This document shows, piece after piece, positions 51,115-59,747 of a stretch of 64,000 bases of DNA. Location of the stretch: positions 2,108,001-2,172,000 of the forward strand of contig OW818680.1 in assembly GCA_942493055.1 (NCBI GenBank), written 5' to 3'. The number at the start of each line of letters is the position of its first letter. Within the stretch, counting starts at the first letter, position 1. Made by a program: the position numbers and the translations under genes. The notes beneath the pieces are model-generated. The model was not told the DNA's origin and made no database searches. It saw only the letters and a list, made by a program, of their open reading frames with translations. This DNA comes from CAIZQW01 sp942493055 (GTDB taxonomy: Bacteria; Verrucomicrobiota; Kiritimatiellia; RFP12; UBA1067).

Positions 51115-52542
51115 TTAAGCCCCCAGGATCGTTCGGATCACATCTTCCGCGTGGTAACGCGTCTTGCCGTCCTTACAGAAGCGCTCGATGTTGAGGGCAT
51201 CATCGCCCAACGTCACAATCGCGGGCTCCTTGTATCCGTCCGGCCGTACTTGAGGCATCCCCGCAGCCGCGAAGAGGCCATTGCAAATACACTTGCGCCC
51301 GATTATGGACTCCGGGGTGCCTCCCTTTGCCAGATAAACAGCATCGGGTTCGGCTGCGCAGCGATAGCCAATCGTGCCATCCGCATTTCGATACGGCTCC
51401 CGTAAATAGCCAATATCGCAGATCTTGCATCTTTTGCGGACAACTTCAGGATCTGACAGGGTTCCGTCTATGGATGCCACCTTAAACGGGAAGCCTGTGG
51501 GCGAGACAACAGGATCGGTAATAACCTTAATCTTGCCTGCCAGCAACAGGTCTAAAGCCGTATGTTTCAAGTCAGTCGCAAACCCAGATTCTTCAGAGAG
51601 GGCAAAGGCGGATCCGACTTGAAGACCGGCCGCACCCTCTGCCAGCGCCTCTTGCAGCTTTTCAGGGGAACCAAAGCCACCGCCGAGCCAGAAAGGCAAG
51701 CCCAGTTTCCGCATCGCTTCCAGATTCACCACATCACGTACGCCATAGATCGGTTGTCCAAACTCATCCAATTTCAGTTGGCCCCGGGGAGGTGCGTTAT
51801 GGCCGCCTGCGGTAGGGCCCTCAATCACAAAGCCCTCGACACTGCCTTCCGCCCGGCGGAGCAGCATCGTCGCGAGCGAATCCGACGAGATGATGGGAAG
51901 GAAGTCAGGCCGCTTCAACTCCGGAAGGGCCACGTCGGTCAACAAGCTTGCCGGATCAAAGGTGCGCTGGCAATCCATGTCCGGTGTCGCATCGATCACA
52001 CGCACCGGATAGCTCGCCGCCTCATGCTTCGCAAATAAATCCAATACGCGGGGCACGTTCACCGGGATGCCTGCACCCATAATGACAACCGAGACACCCG
52101 CCAGCATGGCTCCGTAAATCGAGGGCAGATGCGGAATCTGGATCTTTTCAAGATAGTTGATGCCCACAGGGTTTTCATGGCCTTCGCGCGCCAGAAAAAC
52201 CTCCACAAAATTAGCCACCACACAGAGTTCATCCAGCACAATGTTCTTCTTGAGCGTATGCATCCCCGTCAGCTTGTAGGGAGCAGTGGCTGTTTTGCCA
52301 GCGGGAACAAAATAGGCATCCAACACGCGCTGTGCCAGCCTCGGAATCGGGAAGGCTTGTAGCGCACGACGGATATCGCCACCTAAATCGCCATCCTGCA
52401 GACGCCGCGCAAGGACCACATCAAGGCCGGTGCCAGAGACAACGCCCAGTTGCCCCAAACGCGACACGGTATTGGCGAGATGCCAATTGGAAATCGCAAT
52501 GCCCATGCCGCCTTGAATGATTTTTGGAAGTGTAATTTTCAA
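51115..52542 (-). CDS. Nitronate monooxygenase / 2-nitropropane dioxygenase-like flavoprotein inside the trp operon
   Basis: 475 residues. The TIM-barrel flavoprotein pattern is clear: KIIQGGMGIAIS at the start, VVIMGAGIPVN, GFVIEGPTAGGHNAPP with the catalytic His, and FWLGGGFGSPEKLQEALAEGAAGLQVGSAF for FMN. A ~110-residue C-terminal part has two Cys pairs (CKICDIGYLR, CICNG) that could bind metal. The family also includes FabK enoyl reductases. No tryptophan step needs it, so its place between trpC and trpF is unexplained. TTG at 52542 is preferred, with AGGA nine bases upstream. TTG at 52551 is the alternative. Confidence 0.8.
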   Translation of the reverse strand: MKITLPKIIQGGMGIAISNWHLANTVSRLGQLGVVSGTGLDVVLARRLQDGDLGGDIRRALQAFPIPRLAQRVLDAYFVPAGKTATAPYKLTGMHTLKKNIVLDELCVVANFVEVFLAREGHENPVGINYLEKIQIPHLPSIYGAMLAGVSVVIMGAGIPVNVPRVLDLFAKHEAASYPVRVIDATPDMDCQRTFDPASLLTDVALPELKRPDFLPIISSDSLATMLLRRAEGSVEGFVIEGPTAGGHNAPPRGQLKLDEFGQPIYGVRDVVNLEAMRKLGLPFWLGGGFGSPEKLQEALAEGAAGLQVGSAFALSEESGFATDLKHTALDLLLAGKIKVITDPVVSPTGFPFKVASIDGTLSDPEVVRKRCKICDIGYLREPYRNADGTIGYRCAAEPDAVYLAKGGTPESIIGRKCICNGLFAAAGMPQVRPDGYKEPAIVTLGDDALNIERFCKDGKTRYHAEDVIRTILGA

Positions 52543-52664
52543 TATGCTCAATCCTTTTCTTTAATACCCACTATGCTCTCTTCTCAAAAAAGGCTCATAT
52601 ATTATCATAACTTGGTTAAACACTCAAGCTGACAAGCAAACATTTATGCACTTTGCGTTCCATT

Positions 52665-53429
52665 TTATGCCCCACGGATGGATCGTAGCGCTGCTTCGGG
52701 GTCAGGCTGGGACATCAGCGCGCTTCCGATGAGCGCAGCATCATACCCCGTCAGACGGGTCAGTGCTTCATGCGAATCAATGCCGCTCGCAGCGATCCAC
52801 CGCTCCTGCGGAAGGCGCTGACGGATCAGCCGCAACGTCGTGGACATATCCACGGCCAAAGTCTCCAGATCCCGGTTGTTCACCTGGATGATGCGCGATC
52901 CCGCTTCACGAGCGAGTTCCAGTTCAGCTTCGTTAAAGATTTCAACGACTGCTTCAATACCAAACGATTCGGCCAAGAGCAGCAAGTCACGCAGTTGCTT
53001 TACATCCGGCGTCAACGCGACAATCAGCAACAGCGCAGAGGCAGGTGTGGTGGCTGTATCACGGACTTGCAGTTCATCAAAAATGAAATCCTTTCGCAAG
53101 AGCGGCAGATGCGTATGCTGCGCAATCTCATGAAGGAACGCCAGATCGCCTCCGAAAAAGCTCTTTTCGGTCAATACAGAGATGGCCTGCGCACCGCCTT
53201 CGGTGTAGAGTCGCGCGATGTCAGCAGGCGTGATCCCTTCGTTGATGATGCCACGCGAGGGCGAGGCCCGCTTGTATTCCGCAATGATGGAAATAGCCCC
53301 TGTTCCTCCCGGGGTCCGGTCGGCCCAGATAAAGGCAGGACGTGCGCCCTGAAAGGACGCTGCCGGCGGATGGGCGCGCAAGTTCGCCACTTCGTCCGCC
53401 TTGGCTTGTCTAAAGCGCTCAAGGGCCAT
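52665..53429 (-). CDS. trpC: Indole-3-glycerol-phosphate synthase
   Basis: 254 residues from MALERFRQAK at 53429. Motifs: IIAEYKRASPSRG, LTEKSFFGGDLAFL, LPLLRKDFIFDELQV, VNNRDLETLAVD, IAASGIDS, IGSALM, all in TrpC order. It closes the indole ring from CdRP. It overlaps the end of trpGD by 11 bp. Confidence 0.94.
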   Translation of the reverse strand: MALERFRQAKADEVANLRAHPPAASFQGARPAFIWADRTPGGTGAISIIAEYKRASPSRGIINEGITPADIARLYTEGGAQAISVLTEKSFFGGDLAFLHEIAQHTHLPLLRKDFIFDELQVRDTATTPASALLLIVALTPDVKQLRDLLLLAESFGIEAVVEIFNEAELELAREAGSRIIQVNNRDLETLAVDMSTTLRLIRQRLPQERWIAASGIDSHEALTRLTGYDAALIGSALMSQPDPEAALRSIRGA

Positions 53430-55011
53430 GAAGCACCTTCTTTCCAACGCCTCCGGCAACAGCCTCGCGGGCCTTGGCCATGCAGGTGGAGAGCGGCATA
53501 TTCGGATTCAGCAAATAGAGCGCAATGCCCACATTGAGTGCCACCGTGTCCTTGACAGCCTGCGACGCGCGGCCGCTTAAAATATCGCGCATCACCCGTT
53601 CCGCATGGTCCAAGGACTCCACACGCAGCTCCTCTTCTGTACACGGTGCGATATCATAGTCGGCAGGGTTGATATCCAGCTCCTCGAGTCGGCCCTCCTG
53701 AACCAGGATCACCTTCGAGATGCCTAGCGGCGTCAGCTCATCAAATCCGCCTGCTCCATAAACAACCGCCGCACGCTTGAGAGTCGACACAAGCAAGGTC
53801 TCGGCCATCAACCTCAACAATTCAGGACGTGCGACACCGAGCACGATATGCGACGGACGCGCCGGATTGAGAAGCGGCCCGAGCAGATTAAAGATTGAGC
53901 GTACGCCCAACTCTTTCCGCAACGGGGCGATCTGGCTGAAGACGGGATGATAGAGCGGCGCATAGAGAAAGACGAACTTCCGCGCTTTCACACGTTTCGG
54001 AGCATCTTCGGCGAGCGTATTGATCGGAATCCCCAGTCGCTCCAGCACATCCGCGCTTCCGCACTTGGACGTAATGGCGCGGTTGCCATGCTTGACAACC
54101 TGATAGCCCATGCCCGCCAAAGTCAACGCCGTAGCGGTCGAACAGTTGAACGAGCTCCGTCCGTCGCCCCCTGTCCCGACCACGTCGATGAAATCGCCAT
54201 CAATGCCATCCACACGGATCGAACGCGCGAGTGCCGAGCGAGCAGCCTGAGCCAACTCGATCGCTGTTTCACCCTTGAGTCGCAGGCCCATCAGAAATGC
54301 ACCGGCCTGAACAGGCGGCATCTTTGAATCCATCAACGCCTCAAAGGCGTACGAGGCCATGGCTGAATTCAAGTCACGTCCCTCTGCAAGCGTATTGAGC
54401 ACGTTCTTCATCTGAATCTCGCTGCTCGCTGCAGAAAGAATCGCCTGCGGGAAGTTCGCCAGCAACTTCATGCCGTCCGGAGTCAGCACCGACTCCGGAT
54501 GGAACTGGACGCCCGCCCAGGGGCGGTCACGGTATTGCAAGCCCATGACGACATCTTCCGGACCGCGCGCCGTGACAGTGAAGACCGGGCTCTTCTTGCC
54601 GGCCTCCAGTTGCACCGCCAGCGAATGGTAGCGGCCCACACACATCGGATTCACAATGCCCTTGAACAGGCCCTGCCCGTCATGCGTGATATCCGATGTC
54701 TTGCCGTGCATGATCGAGGGCGCGCGCAGCACCTCCACGCCTGCGAAGAGTCCGAGGATCTGATGCCCCAGGCATATTCCCAGCACCGGGACAGAGGGGT
54801 CCAGGCGCTTCAGGAATTCCAGGCAGTAGCCGGAGTTGATGGGATGGCTCGGTCCCGGAGAGATGCAGACTTTCTCAAGAGCGGGATCTGCCGCCAGTTC
54901 CAACAACCGCGGATCGTCGTTATACACCACGACAGGTGTTTCACCTAACATGCTGAAGGCCTGCACGAGGTTGTAAGTGAAGGAGTCATAATTGTCAATG
55001 AGTAAGAACAT
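53419..55011 (-). CDS. trpD: Anthranilate synthase glutaminase / anthranilate phosphoribosyltransferase fusion (TrpG-TrpD)
   Basis: 530 residues from MFLLIDNYDSFTYNL at 55011 (AAAGGATTGG upstream). Residues 1-~190 are a class I amidotransferase: LGICLGHQILGLFAG with the Cys nucleophile and FHPESVLTP with His/Glu. Residues ~200-530 are TrpD: VVGTGGDGRSSFNCSTATAL (PRPP loop) and KHGNRAITSKCGSADVLE. The same fusion order occurs in E. coli. No separate trpG or pabA is visible, so the TrpG domain may also serve PabB. It is 280 bp after trpE because the 207-bp element sits between them. Confidence 0.94.
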   Translation of the reverse strand: MFLLIDNYDSFTYNLVQAFSMLGETPVVVYNDDPRLLELAADPALEKVCISPGPSHPINSGYCLEFLKRLDPSVPVLGICLGHQILGLFAGVEVLRAPSIMHGKTSDITHDGQGLFKGIVNPMCVGRYHSLAVQLEAGKKSPVFTVTARGPEDVVMGLQYRDRPWAGVQFHPESVLTPDGMKLLANFPQAILSAASSEIQMKNVLNTLAEGRDLNSAMASYAFEALMDSKMPPVQAGAFLMGLRLKGETAIELAQAARSALARSIRVDGIDGDFIDVVGTGGDGRSSFNCSTATALTLAGMGYQVVKHGNRAITSKCGSADVLERLGIPINTLAEDAPKRVKARKFVFLYAPLYHPVFSQIAPLRKELGVRSIFNLLGPLLNPARPSHIVLGVARPELLRLMAETLLVSTLKRAAVVYGAGGFDELTPLGISKVILVQEGRLEELDINPADYDIAPCTEEELRVESLDHAERVMRDILSGRASQAVKDTVALNVGIALYLLNPNMPLSTCMAKAREAVAGGVGKKVLHGP

Positions 55012-55057
55012 GTCTAATTCCAATCCTTTGCTAAAGTCTTTTTGTGTATGATAGATA

Positions 55058-55264
55058 AATACTTTTTCGCTAAGGGCGCAAGTTGGGTGAAGGACGGCGT
55101 GCCTACGCAAGCCCGTGGGTACACGGGAGGCAAAGCTCGTCCTTCACCCGGCATCCATCTTGAACAATCTCGGGTGCTTGCACGAGATAAGCCCCGGCGG
55201 TATTCCGCCACTCGCGGGGGCTTTCCGTGCAAGCAACTCATAGCGTTCTTAGCGTAAAACATTC
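55058..55264. repeat. 207-bp structured repeat element, copy B
   Basis: Reverse-complement copy of 37942-38147. Both outer stems are kept, while the inner stems differ but still pair: GGCGG-AATA-CCGCC instead of GGCTG-AATA-CAGCC, and CCCGTG-TACC-CACGGG instead of CGGCG-TATT-CGCCG. It lies between trpE and trpGD, inside the operon. Confidence 0.75.
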
Positions 55265-55293
55265 TCATAATCTTATTAATTCGGCACTACTTG

Positions 55294-56661
55294 CTAGCCG
55301 ATGACCAGCTTCATGATGGCTGCTTTGTTTTGACACTCAGCATACTCGCTTGCAGGGACTGAATCGTAAACGATCCCCGCGCCAGCCTGCCAGTGCAGCT
55401 TGCCATTCTTGATCCAGAGGCTGCGAATGGTGATGCCCATGTCCAGGTTGACCGCATCCTTGTCCAGACCAATCCAGCCAATGCTGCCCGCATACGGTCC
55501 GCGCGGACGCTTCTCCGTTTCCGCAATGATCTCCATGGCCCTCACCTTCGGAGCGCCGCTCACCGTCCCGGCCGGGAAGGTCGCGGCGATCACATCGACT
55601 GCGTCGAGATTGGGATTCAACTGCGCAGTCACACGCGAGGTCAGATGCATCACATGTGAGAAGCGCTCCACCTCCATGAGGCGTTCAACCTTGACCGTCC
55701 CTGAACGCGCCAAACGTCCCAGATCATTGCGCCCTAAATCCACAAGCATGAGATGTTCCGCGCGCTCCTTGGGATCTTGCAATAGTTCAGTGGCCAGCCG
55801 GGAGTCCTCCTCCTCAGTCTTGCCGCGCTTGCGTGTACCCGCGATCGGCGAGAGCTGAAGCTGGTTCGCCGCGCAACGGATCAGCAGCTCCGGCGACGAG
55901 CCCATCAAGGTGATATCTGGAAAGTCCATGTAGAAGAGATACGGGGACGGATTGATACGCCTCAAGCGGCGGTAGAGCGCGAAAGGTTCGCCTTCAAAGG
56001 CGGTCTCGAAGTGCGTGGAGAGCACCACTTGAATCGCTTCGCCCTGCCTCAGTTGCTCTTTGATGTTCTCGACTTGCGCCATGTACTGTTCCTGCGTCAC
56101 GCTCTCCGTGGTCGAACCGACTTTAAAGGCCTCTTCCTCAAGCGCGGGCGCAGGCTCTTCATGCGTATCTGTCAGAATCAGCTCGGCCACACGGTTATAG
56201 ATATGGTCGAAAATCACCACGCGACTCGGCAAGATGAGACATCCTTCAGCCTCCTCCGCTGCGATCACCTTGGCGAGGCGCTTCAGGGTCAGCCCTGCGA
56301 TCCCATACCCCAAATAACCATAGAGCCCCCGCGTAATCGCCGGCTGGGCTGCAAATTTCGGATCCGGCTGAATGGTAACCGCCTTCAAGACCGCGCGCAG
56401 CCCCTCCAGGAAGGGCATGCCCTCCAGCGACGACAACGGTGCGAGCCGTTCATCCTTGATCTCCAGGTTTAGCTTGCCTGCACGGCAATTGACCGACAGC
56501 AGGCAACCTGTCGCCAGGATGCTGTACTTGCCCCAACGCCCGTCGACCTCCGCGCTCTCCAGCAGGATACCCTGCGGATTGCGGAGAAACAGGCTGATCG
56601 GCGTGTCGGTGTCACCCTCAAGGTAACGTCCCTGCTGTGATAATATGATCTGTGTTGTCAT
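55294..56661 (-). CDS. trpE: Anthranilate synthase component I
   Basis: 455 residues. It forms anthranilate from chorismate with ammonia from the TrpG domain. Motifs: GEAIQVVLSTHFETAF, PYLFYMDFPDITLMGSSPE, PIAGTRKRGKTEEED, EHLMLVDLGRNDLGR, FPAGTVSGAPKVRAMEII. The N-terminal regulatory part is present, so tryptophan feedback is possible. First gene of the trp operon behind a promoter with duplicated operators. The chorismate enzyme fused in PabBC is a distinct paralogue. Confidence 0.94.
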   Translation of the reverse strand: MTTQIILSQQGRYLEGDTDTPISLFLRNPQGILLESAEVDGRWGKYSILATGCLLSVNCRAGKLNLEIKDERLAPLSSLEGMPFLEGLRAVLKAVTIQPDPKFAAQPAITRGLYGYLGYGIAGLTLKRLAKVIAAEEAEGCLILPSRVVIFDHIYNRVAELILTDTHEEPAPALEEEAFKVGSTTESVTQEQYMAQVENIKEQLRQGEAIQVVLSTHFETAFEGEPFALYRRLRRINPSPYLFYMDFPDITLMGSSPELLIRCAANQLQLSPIAGTRKRGKTEEEDSRLATELLQDPKERAEHLMLVDLGRNDLGRLARSGTVKVERLMEVERFSHVMHLTSRVTAQLNPNLDAVDVIAATFPAGTVSGAPKVRAMEIIAETEKRPRGPYAGSIGWIGLDKDAVNLDMGITIRSLWIKNGKLHWQAGAGIVYDSVPASEYAECQNKAAIMKLVIG

Positions 56662-56672
56662 GTCAAATCCTT

Positions 56673-56747
56673 GTTACTTCAAATAGAAACAGCGCTCACT
56701 ATAACTGTTTCTACATGTAGAGTCAATTCGTTTCTTCAAAAAGAAAC
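56673..56747 (-). promoter_or_regulatory. trp operon promoter with two operators
   Basis: Minus strand -35 TTGACT (56721-56726), 17-bp spacer, -10 TATAGT (56698-56703). An 18-bp near-palindrome GTTTCTTTTTGAAGAAAC (56730-56747) lies just upstream of the -35, and a second copy GTTTCTATTTGAAGTAAC (56673-56690) lies over the start of transcription. The spacer contains TCTACATGTAGA. Two operators flanking the core promoter suggest repression, perhaps by looping or cooperative binding. No leader peptide with Trp codons was seen. Confidence 0.72.
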
Positions 56748-56754
56748 ATCTTTT

Positions 56755-56832
56755 TTATTTGGCGCTCTTTTGGAGATTATCGAGGTCGTCGATATCATCG
56801 AAATCATCGACAATCTTGGATCGCTCAATCAT
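56755..56832 (-). CDS. Very small acidic peptide upstream of the trp promoter
   Basis: 25 residues, MIERSKIVDDFDDIDDLDNL followed by QKSAK, with GAGGTGAG directly before ATG. It contains no Trp, so it is not a trp leader. It may be a gene remnant or an expressed micropeptide. The insertion sequence starts 82 bp upstream, so its original promoter may have been displaced. Confidence 0.3.
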   Translation of the reverse strand: MIERSKIVDDFDDIDDLDNLQKSAK

Positions 56833-56913
56833 CTCACCTCATGTTTGTCACTAAAATAAGCGATTTGCACTTGCGTTGTCCATCAATAAGAGCGAAAATC
56901 CAAAAATCAGTGG

Positions 56914-56921
56914 CTTTTATT
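56914..56921. repeat. Left 8-bp target-site duplication of the insertion sequence
   Basis: CTTTTATT, identical to 58226-58233 on the other side of the element. Confidence 0.8.
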
Positions 56922-58225
56922 GGTTCTTCGAACATTTTTATGGGTAGAGGCTAAGTCTTCCACAAAAGAACAGGATGGACGTTCGGTAATTTGAGAAGTT
57001 TCTAAACCCTCTTGCATTTGCCTTGATCGCCTGTATCTTGCTGTTAAAGCCTTCCGTTATCGCATTGGTGATGTAACAGTCGAAATAAGTTACGATATTC
57101 TCAAGGTGGCGTTTGAGCATCTCCGCCACTTTTCTCATCGGGCGAAGCTTCACCGACAAGGCCTCGTTATACCAGAAGTCAAAGAATCTCCTCGCAAAGT
57201 CCTTGTCCCGCCTTGTCCAGAAGTCAGTGAACATGTTTTTGACGTGCCAGGCTTTCGCGACATCCAGCGACTGCCGCCGTAAATCCTCGAGCTTCGCCTT
57301 GGCCTCGTCGCTCATGCTTTCAAAACCCTTGAGCCATAGATACTTTGTCTTCTTGAGCCTGTCGTCACCTTTCTTCTGCAGCCGGGCGTGCTCCGCCTTG
57401 CGCACGGAGTCGACCGCATCCGCAAGATGTCTTACGATATGGAACTTGTCAAAGATGATGTCGGCATTTGGCAGCCGGGCCTTCACTGCGGCCTCATACG
57501 GGGCGGACATGTCCATGGCGACACCGCAGACCATCTCCCTCTGAAACGGATTCAGCCCTTCCGTAATCAGCTTCTCCGCGACCTCCGAGCTTCTCCCCTC
57601 GACAACCTCCAGGATGCGCCGTCCGTCTATGTCGCTCATGACGCTTATATACCTGTGCCCCTTCCTGAACGATTTCTCATCCATACCCACCCAGGCGATT
57701 TCGTCGGCCTCACGACGCTCCATCCCTCTTTCGACGGCGGACGCCATGATCGTCTGTATCTGCTTCCATCCCAGCCGTAGGATCTTCTGTGTGTCGGATA
57801 TTGACCTTGCCCCCTCGATGACTTTGATCGCGAATGCCTCGAAGAGTAGCGTGAACCTTGAGTGCTTCCCCGCCCAGGGGGCCGCGATGGTCCTCACCTT
57901 GTGAGTTTCACACGAAATACGCGGGACTGAGGCATGTATGGTCGTCAGAAACTGCATCGTGTCCAGATGCCTCCATTGACGCTCGGGCGAATGATCATAC
58001 AGGCTGCACTCCTTGCCGCATTCCGGGCACGCTGCCTCCTTGCCAATGTACTTAACGTGAATATCAACTCGCAGTTCCTGAACGCTCAGATCGACTTGAT
58101 TCACTTCCCAATTTTTATCCAATCCCAATAGTAGTTCGTAGTGCTTGTTTGTTTCCATGAGTAAAGAATATCAAACCCTACACCTGCTTTCACCTGTTAT
58201 TACCCACTAAAATGTTCGAAGAGCC
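56922..58225 (-). mobile_element. ISL3-family insertion sequence, complete
   Basis: 1304 bp. Terminal inverted repeats of about 24 bp begin GGTTCTTCGAACATTTT (left) and GGCTCTTCGAACATTTT (right, read inward). Identical 8-bp duplications CTTTTATT flank the element, the ISL3 hallmark. One intact transposase gene fills it. Intact ends and duplication point to a fairly recent insertion between the trp regulatory region and a secreted-protein gene. Confidence 0.88.
56938..58158 (-). CDS. ISL3-family transposase
   Basis: 406 residues, full length. An N-terminal zinc-finger motif CPECGKECSLYDH precedes a helix-turn-helix region and the DDE domain: WVGMDEKSFRKGHRY (first Asp), IIFDKFHIVRHLADAVDSVR (second Asp) and ITNAITEGFNSKIQAIKANA (Glu). 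No frameshift or stop is seen. It lies within inverted repeats on both sides. Confidence 0.92.
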   Translation of the reverse strand: METNKHYELLLGLDKNWEVNQVDLSVQELRVDIHVKYIGKEAACPECGKECSLYDHSPERQWRHLDTMQFLTTIHASVPRISCETHKVRTIAAPWAGKHSRFTLLFEAFAIKVIEGARSISDTQKILRLGWKQIQTIMASAVERGMERREADEIAWVGMDEKSFRKGHRYISVMSDIDGRRILEVVEGRSSEVAEKLITEGLNPFQREMVCGVAMDMSAPYEAAVKARLPNADIIFDKFHIVRHLADAVDSVRKAEHARLQKKGDDRLKKTKYLWLKGFESMSDEAKAKLEDLRRQSLDVAKAWHVKNMFTDFWTRRDKDFARRFFDFWYNEALSVKLRPMRKVAEMLKRHLENIVTYFDCYITNAITEGFNSKIQAIKANARGFRNFSNYRTSILFFCGRLSLYP

Positions 58226-58233
58226 CTTTTATT
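58226..58233. repeat. Right 8-bp target-site duplication of the insertion sequence
   Basis: CTTTTATT, directly following the right inverted repeat. Confidence 0.8.
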
Positions 58234-58277
58234 CCAGCAAATAAACGCTAACCTCCATTAAAGGTTGGGTCCTAAAG

Positions 58278-58709
58278 ATGAAAAAGACATTCCTATTGCT
58301 CATGCTGGTTGCAGGGCTTGTTCGCGGCGAATCTATTTCCATGATACCCGTTACAAATCAGTATCTGATTGTGACAATCCCGAAAGACTGGACGTTCGAC
58401 GTCGTCGCCGGCAAAGAGGAAGAGATGCAGATGTCGCTCTGGATCCCGGATGACAACGGGAGCAAGCTGATCTCCCTGTTTGCCTATTGGGGCAGCCTGG
58501 ACCCGCGACAGTATGTGGGGACAAACATCGTCTCCACGTACACATTGGAAAATTCCAACTATTATCTGAGCAATCAGAACGGCTTGAAAAATTTGCAGGT
58601 CATTACACAAGGCCAGAAATATGCCATATCAACAGCCATTCCCCTGGACCTGAAACCCGAAACCCTCGCACTTCTTCTGAATTCGCTTGGAACACTGAAA
58701 CCAAAATGA
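58278..58709 (+). CDS. Secreted hypothetical protein
   Basis: 143 residues with a signal peptide (MKKTFLLLMLVAGLVRGES). The mature part (IPVTNQYLIVTIPKDWTFDV, KLISLFAYWGSLDPRQYVG) has the look of a small beta-rich periplasmic domain with an initial strand-Pro-x-D-W pattern; no family is named. Its start lies 45 bp after the insertion sequence duplication, so its upstream region was probably altered by the insertion. Confidence 0.6.
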   Translation: MKKTFLLLMLVAGLVRGESISMIPVTNQYLIVTIPKDWTFDVVAGKEEEMQMSLWIPDDNGSKLISLFAYWGSLDPRQYVGTNIVSTYTLENSNYYLSNQNGLKNLQVITQGQKYAISTAIPLDLKPETLALLLNSLGTLKPK

Positions 58710-58982
58710 ATGAGCAGCAAGGGAGAAAAGGACATCCTTGATTCTTTTGACAAAGGCGAGTACAAGCCGGTCAAAAACAAAAAGGCGGAAATGGCTAGAT
58801 TGAGACAGTACGCCGTCAATACGACGCAGAAAAACAAGAGAATTAACATCCGCTTATCGGAACGGGACTTGTTTGGTATTCAAGCCAAAGCCACAGAAGA
58901 GGGCTTGCCCTACCAGACACTCATATCAAGCATTCTGCATAAGTACCTAGCTGGATCATTAAAAGAAGCAAACAGGGCATAA
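58710..58982 (+). CDS. CopG-type ribbon-helix-helix antitoxin, no toxin partner seen
   Basis: 90 residues. The C-terminal half INIRLSERDLFGIQAKATEEGLP and YQTLISSILHKY is the characteristic DNA-binding end of CopG/BrnA-like antitoxins. The N-terminal half is polar and probably binds the toxin. Toxin genes of this type usually sit directly upstream; here that position holds the secreted-protein gene, whose stop abuts this start. An orphan antitoxin or regulator. Confidence 0.7.
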   Translation: MSSKGEKDILDSFDKGEYKPVKNKKAEMARLRQYAVNTTQKNKRINIRLSERDLFGIQAKATEEGLPYQTLISSILHKYLAGSLKEANRA

Positions 58983-59128
58983 CCATCCACTTCTGGCGAT
59001 CGGCACTGCGCGCCTCCGCCAGAGTGGCAACGGTGGAGAGTCGGTTTTTCTTGTCCCTTTGCATGAAATCTGCCATGCTTTTGACATGACATGGAACAGC
59101 TCCTTAACCCTCAGCCGGATAAACAACC

Positions 59129-59740
59129 ATGGATGAACTGCAAACGATCGGCATCAATGCGCTCTATCTTCTAGCCTTGATCAACCCCATCAGCAAGGTC
59201 TCGATTCTCACGGCGCTGATGCCGGAGGAAGAGGATCCGCGTTTTCGCTCCTTGACCAACAAATCCAGCTTCGTGGCAGTCTGCATCCTCTTCGGTGCCA
59301 TGATCGTAGGGGATTTTCTTTTGCGGTCTGTCTTTCGCGTGGACCTCTACTCGCTTCGCCTGGCAGGTGGCGTGGTGGTCTTCTGGGTGGGATTAAACGC
59401 GCTCCGGAGCGGCGTCTTCTTTGAGAACGATGCTCATACCGGTATTGCGGATATGGCCCTTGTGCCGCTCGCCTGCCCCATGATCGCCGGCCCCGCCACC
59501 ATCGCCGCCTGTATCGGCTTGCGGATGCAGTATGGCGTCTTCAACGCGACCATGGCGATGCTGCTGGCGCTCTCCGTCAACCACGTCATCATGCTGCTCT
59601 CCCCGGTTATCGGGCGACTGTTGAACCGGTCCCACATCCTCAGCGCCTTGATCCGTATCACAGGCCTCATCGTCATGACCATCGGAACGCAGATGGCACT
59701 CGATGGCCTCGCTGGCTGGCTCAAGGCCCAACAGCTGTAG
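59129..59740 (+). CDS. MarC family integral membrane protein
   Basis: 203 residues, six membrane helices. The family pattern is visible: NALYLLALINPISKVSILTA near the N-terminus, LRLAGGVVVFWVGLNAL, and LVPLACPMIAGPATIAACIG (P-L-x-x-P-x-x-A-G-P). MarC/UPF0056 proteins are inner-membrane proteins of unknown transport role; the old multiple-antibiotic link is doubtful. Alone on the plus strand, converging with the toxin-antitoxin pair. Confidence 0.85.
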   Translation: MDELQTIGINALYLLALINPISKVSILTALMPEEEDPRFRSLTNKSSFVAVCILFGAMIVGDFLLRSVFRVDLYSLRLAGGVVVFWVGLNALRSGVFFENDAHTGIADMALVPLACPMIAGPATIAACIGLRMQYGVFNATMAMLLALSVNHVIMLLSPVIGRLLNRSHILSALIRITGLIVMTIGTQMALDGLAGWLKAQQL

Positions 59741-59747
59741 GCAGCGA

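Noticed and set aside
55014..55268. 84-residue frame and a longer N-terminus for trpGD
   Set aside because: These frames read through the 207-bp repeat element. The real trpG start MFLLIDNYDS at 55011 has a proper ribosome site.
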